Assembly (NCBI GenBank): GCA_963971305.1
Contig: OZ020304.1
Span: 78,988,355 to 79,052,354 of the forward strand
DNA from: Arcuatula senhousia
Taxonomy: Eukaryota; Mollusca; Bivalvia; Mytilida; Mytilidae
Reading direction: 5' to 3'
Length of the DNA: 64,000 nucleotides
Below are positions 1 to 10,089 of the stretch, piece by piece. The translations under genes and the position numbers were made by a program. The notes beneath the pieces were generated by a model that was given only the letters and a program-made list of their open reading frames with translations, was not told the origin of the DNA and made no database searches. Within the stretch, counting starts at the first letter, position 1. The number at the start of each line of letters is the position of its first letter.

Positions 1-18
1 TTGGGGGGGGGGGGGGTA
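1..18. repeat. Poly-G tract
   Basis: The window opens with an uninterrupted run of about 14 G residues. It could be a true homopolymer or an assembly/sequencing edge effect. Confidence 0.8.
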
Positions 19-1217
19 TATAGAAATTACACTTTTTGTCCACATACCTCACAACTCTTGATGGATATTAATGAAACTTTACATGAAGGAAAAATACCAT
101 GAAGACATTTCTGTACGAAGCAAGGGGGTCCTTTTATGAGCTTGATCTCTGTATTTATAGTAAGAATTGTGACAAAGCTGCATACAGTCCTTGTATTAAA
201 CTTTTAAACCATGTTTTGTCATTAAAGCTTTACCAGAGACAAAAGTTGAAAATCCAAAGTAATTTCCCCTAGAATATGACTAGTGCAAGTATCAAATACA
301 TGTGAAATACAAAGACTTAACCATATGTGAACATATCACAATAAACCGCAGGCTTACAACTAAAACTCATCAGATAGTCTAGCTTAAACAACGGAATAGA
401 GCCACAAGGACCCAGTAATCTCTTTAGCTGATTGATTCTCTTTAGAATATCTTTGAAAAATGAGGGTCAATGGTTCATAAAAAAGGGGAGCAGTGCACTA
501 AAAATCAGTTCTTTTTTTATTGTTTCATGAAAGAGGTTAACCCTTCAAATGAATCTGCTTTCAAATAATTTTAAAGATGTAACCAATGATGAAATGATCG
601 TAGACATGCAATCATTGGATGTGCACATTGTTATGAATGTCCAGGATGGATTTAGACGCCTAATCCTAGTTTAAGTTGAAATGGATGTGCATATCTTCAA
701 TTTCCCTGTAATCACTATAAAATTTTAGAAAGATCATAATAAGGTTTATGTGTTTCAAACTACACAAAACAGGAACATTGATAGTTGTCAGATGTGGAAA
801 ATGAAAAGATAAACCTGCCATGTAAATTTCTTTTTAGCCCACCTCACAAGTGAGGGTAGCTTTATATTTGATGCCCTGAGCGTCAGCATCCACAACGACT
901 AACAGAATAATGGTAAAGGTCCTTATCCACTTACTGACAAGTGCTGCATCAACCATATTGGTATGGTAGGTGCACCTTAAATGCTAAGCACATTTGATGC
1001 TTACCTACATTTTCAGAATGGAAGACCAGTTGTAAGTCAATTCCCGCTTAGTGACAATGATGTGTAACAAGATGAGACAGAATTCTAAGTCTGCATGCTA
1101 CATAGGAAGAAGATAAAGAGACTAACCTAAAAACACTTTCCACCACTACCTAAAGCAACATACCAAATATCCTAAGCCTATAGAAATAGTAGTAGCTGAG
1201 AAATCTGTTATAAAAAA
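19..1217. other. Intergenic DNA, no gene seen; one reversed family A unit
   Basis: No exon or recognisable protein. At about 835-1000 there is one reverse-oriented unit of the same tandem module found at 2390-2910 (shared phrases around ACTTACTGACAAGTG and ATATTGGTATGGTAGGTGCA). It starts with a small hairpin (CCTCAC...GTGAGG). The rest is AT-rich and featureless to my reading. Confidence 0.5.
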
Positions 1218-1860
1218 TTGTCCCATTTTGGACCAATAGTCACACAGTACCCATATATTATATAACATGTATAAATTTCACAATTATCAGTTGAGAATTG
1301 TAGATATGAGAGCCGTCTCAAAAGTGTGATGGATTTCATGGTCAAAGGGGCACAACTTCCGAAAAATTGTCCCATGGTACCCTAATTTGATGTTGTAGAA
1401 GAAATTGGTGATTCATGTATTATGTTAATTTCACAAACATCCATTGGGAATTGTAGGCTTGAGAGTGCTCCAAGTTTGATGAATATATGGACCTTATTTT
1501 CATGGTAAAGGTCATAACTTCCACAAAAATTGTCGCAAGGAAAACAAATTTAAAGTTGTCAAAAGTATTGGATATATAAACATTATGTTCAAATTTCACA
1601 AACATCCATTAAGTTGTAGGCATGAGAGTCCTTACATGTGATGGATACATAAAATATTTGTTATGGTCAAAGGGGCACAACTCCCGCAAAAATAGTTGCA
1701 CAGTATTTAAGGTATTGGCGAGATAAGCGGAATGTATCAACTTTACAAACATCTGTTGAGAATTTTAGGAGTGATGATGCTTACAAAAGTGTGACAAACA
1801 GATGCCTGGCATTTCCATGCCCCTGCTCCCCGTTGCGACAGGGGACAAAAATGCTGATGT
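1218..1860. repeat. Tandem repeat core, about 4 units of about 160 bp
   Basis: Four diverged units share the phrases GGTCAAAGGGGCACAACT, TTTCACAAACATCCATT and GAATTGTAGGC. The last unit runs into a GC-rich palindrome near 1820-1843 (CCCCTG...CAGGGG), the terminal hairpin style of the other tandem-core elements in this window. No coding potential; the short open frames cross units in inconsistent frames. Confidence 0.7.
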
Positions 1861-2357
1861 TGAAAGTGACTACAAAACTGGAAATTAATTATGTATGAAT
1901 GGCATTTGGAATTGATCCCAGCTGATGTAAATGCATACCTTAATATCAATGGTGTACCATAATTTAATTTGTTCATATAAACAGACTTTAGAAAAATCTT
2001 GAACAATTGTGGACGCACCTGCCACCATCACTCTCCAGGCGAGACAAACAAAACCTGTATAAGGTATTCATTAATTTAGATACCCTAGTATGTAATGAGT
2101 GAACTTCAGCAACACTGGTACAATAACGGGTTGCGCCTAAGGATACCCCGACTAGACTATTCAGAATGCAGGAAGCAGATGACTGACTGACCAAGTCCTG
2201 GAAAGGGGAGGCACTGTAAAACTCATCATGCTCAAGCTGTGTACCAAATTAACAATTAATCCCTTCAGTAGACACCAAGAAATCTGTTACTTATTTTTTC
2301 TCATTTTACCCTTAAACAGTCTGAGTCGCATGAGAAAGAATACATCCAAAAGACATA
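1861..2357. other. Intergenic DNA with an element-end fragment
   Basis: No gene seen. At about 2000-2050 lies a right-end fragment (CTCTCCAGGCGAGACAAA) matching the right end of the complete element at 23743-24551. Confidence 0.45.
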
Positions 2358-2915
2358 ATGCCCCTTCTCGCAACATTTATTTTTTCTGCAATCACTAAAG
2401 CATCACTAGGTATACCTGCATTACCAATATGGTTGCTATGACACTTGTCAGTAAGAAGGAATAGACTTAAACCATTCTTCTATAAGTGGTCATTCATGCA
2501 GAAAATATAGGTCACAGTCAGCATCTGAAGTATGCATTGTGCTTAGCATCACTAGGTGCTCCTATCATACCAATAAAGTTCGATGTGGCACATGTCAGTA
2601 AGTGGGAATGGACTTGAACCATTATTCTGTAAGAGTTTATCCATGCGGAGAATATAGGTCACATCCAGCTTCTGAAGTAAGCATTGTGCTAAGCATCACT
2701 AGGTTCACCTACCATCCCAATTTGGTTGCTATGGCACTTGTCAGTAAGTTGGAATGGACTTAAGCCATTATTCTGTAAGAGTTCATCCATGCAGAAAATG
2801 TAGGTCACAGTCAGCATCCGAAGCATGTATTATGCTTAGCATCACTAGGTGCACCTACCATACCAATATGGTTGCTATGGCACTTGTGAATAAGAAGGAA
2901 TGGACTTGAACCATT

Positions 2916-4875
2916 TTTAGCTCACCTGACCCGAAGGGTCATGTGAGCTATTGTCATCACTTGGCGTCCGTTGTCCGTCTGTCGTCCGTCGTCTGTCGTC
3001 CGTAAACTTTTTAAAACGTTAACTCCTCTGACACCATAAGTCCAATTGAAACCAAACTTGGTATAGTTGTTCATTAGCATTCGGTGCTTAGAACTGATGT
3101 GGGGATTTTTGATTCGTCGTAAAACATGACCGTCGTGGCTAAAAAATAGAACATAGGGGTAAAATGCAGTTTTTTGCAAATAACTCAAAAACGGCTACAG
3201 ATATCAAAATTCTGGCGTGGGTAAAAGTGATCAGCACCTCAAGATCTACCTACCCTGAAATTTTGAAGAAAATCCAACAACCCATGTAGGAGTTATTGCC
3301 CTTTTTGTGGATTTTGCAAAATTTGCACCTGTTTAGCTCAATATCTTGAAAACTATACAAGATATTTGAGAAAATTAAATTGCATATTGTTGAGCACATC
3401 AAGATCTACAAAATATGTAATAGGGTCAACGTTGTAGAACCTTTCCTTTTAGGAGTTATTGCCCTTAGAACGTCAAAATTGAGCATTTTAACAGCATTTC
3501 CTCATTACATTGAAAACGTTAACTCTTCTGACACTTCAAGTCCAATTGGAACCAAACTTGGTATAGTTGTTTATTAGCATTAGGTGTATAGAATTGATGT
3601 GGGGATTTTCGATTGGTCGTAAAACATGGCCGCTGTGGCTATAAATAGAACATAGGGGTAAATGGCAGTTTTTTGCAAATAACTCAAAAACGGTGACATA
3701 TTTTAAAATTTTGATTGGGAACAAAAGTGATCAGCACCTCAAGATCTACCTACCCTGAAATTTTGAAGAAAATCCAACAACCCATGTTGGAGTTATTGCC
3801 CTTTTTGTGGATTTTTTGCAAATTTTGTACCTGTTTAGCTCAATATCTTGAAAACTATACAAGGTATTTGAGAAATTTAAATTGCATATTGTTGAGCACA
3901 TCAAGATCTACAAAATATGTAATAGGGTCAACGTTGTAAAACCTTTCCTTTTAGGAGTTATTGCCCTTAGAACGTCAAAATTGAGCATTTTAACAGCATT
4001 TCCTCATTACATTGAAAAGGTTAACTCCTCTGACACTTTAAGTCCAATTGGAACCAAACTTGGTATAGTTCTTTATTAGCATTAGGTGTATAGAACTGAT
4101 TTGGGGATTTTCGATTGGTCGTAAAACATGGCCGCTGTGGCTAAAAATAGAACATAGGGGTAAATGGCAGTTTTTTGCAAATAACTCTACAACGGTGACA
4201 GATTTTAAAATTTTGATTGGGAACAAAAGTGATCAGCACCTGAAGATCTACCAGGTCTGAAATTTTGAAGAAAATCCAACGACCCATGTAGGCGTTCTTG
4301 CCCTTTTTGTGGATTTTTGGCAAATTTTGCACCTGTTTAGCTTAATATCTTGAAAACTATACAAGATATTTGAGAAATTTAAATTGCATATTGTTAAGCA
4401 CATCAAGATCTACTAAATATGTATAGGGTCAACGTTGTAGGACCTTTCCTTTGAGGAGTTATTGCCCTTAGAACATCAAAATTGAGCTTTTAAAAGCATT
4501 TCCTCATTACATTGAAAATGTTAACTCCTCTGACACTTAAAGTCAAATTGGAACCAAACTTGGTATTGTTGTTTATTAGCATTAGGTGTATAGAACTGAT
4601 GTGGGGATTTTTGATTGGTTGTAAAACATGGCCGCTGTGGCTAAAAATAGAACATTGGGTTAAACTGCATTTTTTTTGCTAATAACTCAAAAAGGGTGAC
4701 AGATTTTGGAATTTTAATTGAGATCAAAGTGATCAGCACCTTAAGATCTACCATATTGTCAGATGGTCCCCTTATTAAACTTATAACCCTCTAAATGTCA
4801 AATAGATTTTCCCTAATAGCCTTTACTTCAGGCACATATGTCAGGTGAGCGATTCAGGCTCCTGGGAGCCTCTTG
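2916..4875 (+). mobile_element. Tandem-core element B nested in A
   Basis: Ends are AGCTCACCTGACCCGAAGGGT on the left and CAGGTGAGCGATTCAGGCTC near the right, giving a CTCACCTG/CAGGTGAG inverted pair plus local hairpins (GACCC-GAA-GGGTC; AGGCTCC-TG-GGAGCCT type). The core is about 3.5 units of about 500 bp, starting near 3014, 3512, 4018 and 4520 with GTTAACTCCTCTGACAC. A TCCGTC/GTCCGT-rich stretch lies just inside the left hairpin. It sits in the middle of an A unit, so it is younger than A. The open frames inside are repeat translations, not genes. Confidence 0.75.
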
Positions 4876-5044
4876 TTCTATAAGTGGTCACTCATGCGGA
4901 AAATATAGGTCATAGCCAGCATCCAAAGCATGCATTGTGCTAAGCATGGTGCACCTACCATACAAATATGATTGATGTGGCACTTGTCAGTAAGTGGGAA
5001 TAGTCTTTAACATTCTTCTGTTGGTGGTCATTCATGCAGAAATA

Positions 5045-5386
5045 CAAATGACAACAAAGTTCCAGACAATAAATTTTGCTACGCCTGACGCGCGTTTCGT
5101 CTATTCAAGACTCATCAGAGGCGCTCTACCAAAAATATTGAAAATGCCAAACACTGTATGAATATGAAGAGCATAAAACAGTATAACCAAAATTACCAAA
5201 CTGGGGAACCAAATTATTACATGTACTAAGATATTCAACCTATGTCTGGGGTAGGAAGAACCTTAGGGTTTAGACAATTTTGAAATTTAGACGGATAATT
5301 TAAAGCTTTGATGTATTCTCCAACTCAAAAGTGTTGGTGCCGGAGCGGGCTAACCTCGGGGAATTGAAACTCCACCAGCAGTGCTT
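5045..5386. mobile_element. Dispersed repeat C nested in A
   Basis: This 342-bp block interrupts an A unit; AATA occurs on both sides (5041-5044 and 5387-5390), consistent with a 4-bp target duplication. It contains the palindromic GACGCGCGTTTCGTC motif near 5089 and a GC-rich end (GGAGCGGGCTAACCTCGGGG near 5343). I know this sequence type as a very common mussel/bivalve dispersed repeat but cannot name its class. Confidence 0.6.
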
Positions 5387-5566
5387 AATATAGGTCAGAT
5401 CCAGTATCCGAAGCATGCATTGTGCTTAGCATCACTAGGTGCACCTACCATGCCAATATGATTGATGTGGCATTTGTCAGTAAGTGTGAATCTGTAAATA
5501 TGGGGATTTGGGACGGACAAACGGACCCGAACACTATATGCTGCTCTACTTTCGTAGATGGGGCAT

Positions 5567-6824
5567 AAAAACAAAAAAATCTGGAATGAGAAGCATGGTT
5601 CAACTCGTGTTAAAGCTGTGTACCAAATTTCAAATTAATCTCTTCAGTAGAAGGTGAAAATCTATATAAAAAGTCTGTCCTGGACAGAAATACAGATGGA
5701 CACGGTCATTGCAATATTGCTCACTCTCTTACTATTTGGGGTATAATTAAGGAAAGACTCATAGATAAAATGTTTTATTTTCATATACATATAACAACAT
5801 TAATATTTACACTGCAGAACTTTGAACATGGAAATAAATTATGAATAGTTTACCTTCTTTTGCTACAAAGTATTCTTTTCAAGAATTGGAAAGACTCAAT
5901 GACACAATAAATATGAAAAAGATTCTGATGTTAATTGTTTGACTACAATACAGTATATAGAACAGTAAAAACATGTTCTCTGAGTTATTAAGAATAAGAC
6001 CCAGGGCTTTTTGGAGTTCCAGGTGATAGGTCCAACAAATGACACAGTAGGAATCAGTATAAATACTGGTGGTCCAGGACTTTTGAAAAATAAATTTTAT
6101 AAGGGTCATGAATCAAAATTAGAAGGTCCTGAATCCCTGTTAATGGAAACTTTTCTTATATTGTTGGTTAAAGGACATTTTATTAAATGTTATTTGAATA
6201 TTTTTTGTTTTCATATTTCCCAGAAGTTCATTTGCATAAGAAGGAATCGATGAACATTTTAACCATGAATGAACAACAAAAAACTAGCATAAAGAACAAA
6301 ATAAAGTTCTACAAATATTTTTAAATGCTGACAACAATTAATTGCTTTAACTTAAACTCTACAGAACAGAATTGTTTATAGGATATGGACAGTTTGTACA
6401 CCATGATAGATTAATAGGTGATATGCATAGGTCTTAAAGAAGGTTTTGTAACAAAGTAAAAGAGATAAAGCATATTTACAATAGTAAAATTTACATTGTT
6501 TGTTTGTATACAGTTTTTTGTTTTGTTTTGTTTTCTTTTTAAAGAATTTTGAAAATTCTTTCACAATGCGTCTTTTACCAAAATCATTTTCAGGATGTTT
6601 TACATATACATATACATCATCTGACAGTAAAAAACGAAAATATTTTTAAATTTCTTTAAATGTCGACTAAAATACTGTTATTTTTTGTTGTTTATAAAAT
6701 ATTCATGTCTGTATGCATTTGATGGAATATAACTGTATGTAGTTCATACATTCAATATTAATCTCAAGTATTTCATAGTTAGAAGCAGGTCCTAAGCATT
6801 GTAGTTTCTCAGCTGACTTCCTGA
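5567..6824 (-). other. Presumed BANF1 3' untranslated region and flank
   Basis: AT-rich sequence downstream of the BANF1 stop with no other gene. A minus-strand AATAAA at 5774-5779 is a candidate polyadenylation signal, giving a 3' UTR near 1 kb; other TTTATT copies lie closer (e.g. about 6178). The open frames here show no protein-like composition. Confidence 0.4.
5774..5779 (-). terminator. Candidate BANF1 polyadenylation signal
   Basis: AATAAA on the minus strand (TTTATT on the plus strand), about 1.05 kb past the BANF1 stop. Chosen because sequence character changes to repeat-rich just beyond it; alternatives exist. Confidence 0.3.
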
Positions 6825-7452
6825 TCATAAGAACTGAGTACACCATTCCTTTAAACAGTTGAAGCAGTCATTTTGTTGTTTAGAATTAGCTCCTGTTGTC
6901 TCCTTCAGCCAATCTTTAAACATATCTTCATCTTTTCGTAGAACTAAAAACTGTCCAAGTACAACATAGGCCTGTCAACAAAAATATTATACAAAATGTA
7001 GTGATATTTTTGTTTACATTCTAAATAATAATGTACAAATTATCAAACATTGAAGTTACACTATATTGGTATGTTGAAGATATCTTATTATACAAATACA
7101 AATAAATACAAATACTTTATTGGCACAAACACATCAATATTACATGGTTAAGGCCTAATTATACTAGTATGTGCTTACACTTAATTTATTAAATATAGAC
7201 AGTGTTACTATCCTTATATAGAAAAGGTAAATTTAAAGCTATACTGGTATCATCAAGTTAAAAGCTATCATGAAATAATAACTGAAAGTGAATTGTTTTG
7301 TTTTATAGAAATTTGGTCAAACTTACACAGTCAAAGCCAGCATCTACTAGCCTAGCTCCTAATGTTTCACCGATACCAGCTAATTCTGTGACTGGTTTGT
7401 CACCCATCGGCTCCATCACAAAATTTCTGTGTTTCTGGGACGTAGAAGACAT
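6825..7452 (-). CDS. BANF1: Barrier-to-autointegration factor (BAF)
   Basis: Two coding exons: 7452-7327 (42 codons, donor GTAAGT) and 6971-6825 (48 codons plus TGA, acceptor CAG). The protein is 90 aa; vertebrate BAF is 89. BAF is a small dimeric DNA-bridging protein that binds LEM-domain proteins and lamins and helps rebuild the nuclear envelope. The N-terminus MSSTSQKHR keeps the Ser/Thr cluster that VRK kinases phosphorylate. MEPMGDKPV is followed by the helix-hairpin-helix ([10 protein letters not shown], about 26-35), then [11 protein letters not shown] and a Trp/Cys-rich C-terminal helix ending in KEWCTQFL. An intron acceptor 7 bp upstream of the ATG (AG at 7461-7460) shows a spliced 5' UTR whose first exon lies upstream, so the repeats at 7.7-9.4 kb may be in that intron. 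Met replaces the Ala found at human position 12. Confidence 0.97.
7095..7210 (-). repeat. Retroelement 3'-end fragment in the BANF1 intron
   Basis: In minus orientation it ends in CCAATAAAGTATTTG followed by short TTTGTA repeats, the style of mollusc LINE/SINE 3' tails. A related stretch (GCATAAACACATTTACATTA) occurs at about 53270-53335. It lies inside the BANF1 coding intron and encodes nothing. Confidence 0.45.
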
Positions 7453-7688
7453 TGTTGATCTGTAAAAAAAAAACTAATCATTAACAATTAATTTGGGATG
7501 TAGACATATATATATAACATGTATAAACCAAATCATAAAAATATCAAATGGACCTATACCAACAAGCCACAGAACAACAGCTAAAATACTCGTCAATTTG
7601 TTTTTGACAAGGGATATTAAAAAGTTATACAAAATAATTTGCTATTATTAAAATGATTAGTCCAAAATAAAACTGGTCACTGTAGTAA

Positions 7689-8578
7689 CAGTGTCCTAGC
7701 TAGACCAAAATAGAGGGGCGCTGCGCCCTGCCCCCTTTACAGTGTGCCCCTCTGCCTTCTATGGGCGCCCCTGTGTCCCTTTTTCTTCCCTTTGAATGTC
7801 TCCTGGGTCATTTAATTACAGCTGTCTGACCCAAGCCAATTAGTAAGTGTGACCGTATATGGCTTCATTATCTACCAAACATCCTGTCTAATTAATGGCC
7901 TCAGGTGAAAACTATAGGTAATTAACTATGATTAGTACCAAGCCATAACTGTCAATCAGTCTTATTTGTTAAATTTTACAAGATTTTAATCAATATTGAT
8001 CAATCTTTTCATCCCGTCGGCAATGCTTGCACTTTGAATAAATGATGTGCAGAGTTATGCCCCTTTCAAAACTATATTTTTTCAGCAAACTTGAAACTTT
8101 ATGATATAATTTACTTCAAATTCACCAATAGATTACTTAAAAGATTTCTCATTAAAATATATAAAGTTTAAGTATTATTTTGTATAAATATTTTTTATTT
8201 GTCATTTTGCTTTTATAGATTTACCATATTTGACAACATTTATTATTTTAGCCTGTCAAAATTGATGGCAAATTTCTTTAAACCAACACTCATTCAATGA
8301 AAAGAATGACTTCTTAGTTATAAGTCAATGAAGATAATGCATAAAAAATACAATGATCAAAGTAAAATTGAATGATTAGAGCTCTAATAATTTTTAAAGA
8401 CAGAGCAAGATTTAAATATCAACATTATTAAGAAATCAATAACAGGAATTTAGATTTGATTATAAGTACTGTTTCCTAAAAAAAGACATTATACGTGTAT
8501 ATGCCCTTCATTAAGAAACGCGCGCTAAAGTGCCCTCTTCCTGCGCCCCTCTATTTTCAGATCCTAGCTAGAACACTG
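7689..8578. mobile_element. hAT-like non-autonomous DNA transposon with 5-bp target duplication
   Basis: Inverted ends: left CAGTGTCCTAGCTAG, right reverse complement CAGTGTTCTAGCTAG. Both continue, after a short variable gap, with AAAATAGAGGGGCGC, giving about 36 bp of terminal repeat. AGTAA flanks both sides (7684-7688 and 8579-8583). No transposase frame is present in the 890 bp, so it is a MITE-type copy. A CAGTG start suggests the hAT superfamily; most hATs make 8-bp duplications, so the 5-bp length suggests a 5-bp subgroup or another superfamily. It lies upstream of the BANF1 ATG, probably in its 5' UTR intron. Confidence 0.85.
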
Positions 8579-8859
8579 AGTAAGAATCACTTTTCTTTTA
8601 CATGCAGGGCGGAGTCTCCCAAAAGCTTTATAATTGTTTAAAATTTTGTTAACATATGTTTCTTCTTTTCATTAAATCACTTACTGACAATAATTTATGT
8701 GTGCTGCCTGCTGGTTAAATCAATCTTTTCGGTTTTAAAGTTTGATATTGAATAAAAACTGAAAAAGTCAGTCTTTGACTCAATTATGTATTATTTCTGT
8801 CAGTCAGTCACTATTCAACATTAAATATAAAACTTTACAAGAAAACCATATAGGGCATG

Positions 8860-9412
8860 AAATGTAACCCTGTGTAACCAATGTAACCATTGTAACCCTA
8901 TGTAACCTATTGTAACCCTATGTAACCAATGTAACCATTGTAACCTATTGTAACCAATGTAACCCTGTGTAACCCAATGTAACCCTATGTAACCAATGTA
9001 ACCATTGTAACCCTGTGTAACCCTATGTAACCTATTGTAACCCTGTGTAACCCAATGCAACCCTATGTAACCAATGTAACCATTGTAACCTTGTGTAACC
9101 CAATGTAACCCTATGTAACCATTGTAACCTATTGTAACCCTTTGTAAGCAATGTAACCCTATGTAACCATTGTAACCTATTGTAACCCTTTGTAACCCTA
9201 TGTAACCAATGTAACCATTGTAACCTATTGTAACCCAGTGTAACCCTATGTAACCAATGTAATCTATTGTAACCCTGTGTAACCCAATGTAACCCTACGT
9301 AACCAATGTTAGCATTTATTTTTTCTGTTGAGGATAACCTATCTCCCGTACATAAGGTTACATATTCTTGGCATAGTGTAACCAATGTAACCCCATGTAA
9401 CCATTGACTTTA
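8860..9412. repeat. TGTAACC minisatellite
   Basis: About 50 copies of a unit near 10 bp built on TGTAACC followed by a variable 2-3 bp (CAA, CCTA, CATT). Variants are arranged in short runs such as CCAATGTAACCATTGTAACC. One break at about 9310-9380 is filled with non-repeat sequence. Frames through it translate into Tyr/Leu/His/Trp/Thr/Gly-rich repeats and are not genes. It resembles CCCTA telomere repeats only superficially. Confidence 0.95.
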
Positions 9413-9534
9413 TGGGGGTTACAAAACAAGAGCACCTGAATTTGGTGCACATTTTAGGACATATCTAAAGAAAACATAATAAATGTTTATTTTTACACTG
9501 ACACGCAATAATCATATTACATAGTATGTATGAT

Positions 9535-9792
9535 TCATTGTATCAAAGCAAAGCCAAAGTGAAACTGAAAGTTGATCATTTTAGTATTTAACATATTTTC
9601 CACTGCACGCAAATTTGCTAGTGTGCCTGTTTTAATTTCTTTGTAGTTTACCCGAATTTTTGTCCTTTCTGCTAGTTTATAAGCTTGTAAAAGAAGATTC
9701 CACAACGTTTGTTTAGTTTCTGAAAATTTGGCGCTTACGTCTGTTTTCTTTTTGTGCAAAACGCAAAATCGATCGAGATTTATCTCGATCAT
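9535..9792 (-). CDS. Uncharacterised 85-codon open frame, possible first exon
   Basis: The ATG at 9792 opens a frame with protein-like composition (MIEINLDRFCVLHKKKTD, then a helical Lys/Glu/Leu region). It begins over a perfect DNA palindrome, GATCGAGAT-AA-ATCTCGATC. I do not recognise the protein. An early C..H pair reminds me of the N-terminal segments of some uncharacterised mollusc proteins, but that is weak. Possible donor-like GTAAGC lies about 50 bp into the frame, so it might instead be a 5' exon of BANF1 or of an unrelated transcript, or chance. Confidence 0.2.
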   Translation of the reverse strand: MIEINLDRFCVLHKKKTDVSAKFSETKQTLWNLLLQAYKLAERTKIRVNYKEIKTGTLANLRAVENMLNTKMINFQFHFGFALIQ

Positions 9793-10089
9793 TTTATTCT
9801 TATCTCTATCTTCCTCCAGATTCGAACAACCGTTTGGGATTTTCTTAATAATAGCATAACACTATTAAAACACGGTCCTGGTTAATTTTTTCAGTGTTAA
9901 GCAGGAACGTATACGTTCATGTGTTAAGGAAAAAAAGTTTTATCATAGACTTGTGTAGAATAGAATAGATTACCGATGATGGGGCCTTGGAGCCAAATGG
10001 ACAATGACATCAAATAAAAATCCTTTTTAAATAAGTGTTTCCACTATAAATATTTATCAAATATCGGCTAGCTAAGTCCTGACGTTTCG
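9793..10089. other. Spacer between open frame and satellite
   Basis: About 300 bp of unique-looking AT-rich sequence with a small palindrome near 9903-9920 (ACGTATACGT). It could hold the BANF1 promoter, but no element can be assigned. Confidence 0.3.

Larger units (their letters stand above)
2358..5566 (+). mobile_element. Tandem-core element A, interrupted by elements B and C
   Basis: Core units of about 140 bp repeat the phrases CTTAGCATCACTAGG, ACCAATATGGTTGCTATGG and CACTTGTCAGTAAG. Subterminal inverted repeats are ATGCCCC-TTCT at 2358 and the reverse complement of ATGCCCCATCT at the right end. The right end has an ACGG-rich stretch (near 5513-5527) followed by a hairpin whose loop contains CTTTCG. 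The element is split twice: at about 2916-4875 by element B and at 5045-5386 by element C. The A sequence reads through when both are removed. No protein is encoded, so it is non-autonomous. Family assignment (Helentron-associated-like) is inference. Confidence 0.7.

Noticed and set aside
8860..9412. Interstitial telomeric repeat or repeat-protein gene
   Set aside because: The repeated unit is TGTAACC plus a variable spacer, not the TTAGGG hexamer. The open frames (79 and 117 codons) are simple translations of the minisatellite.
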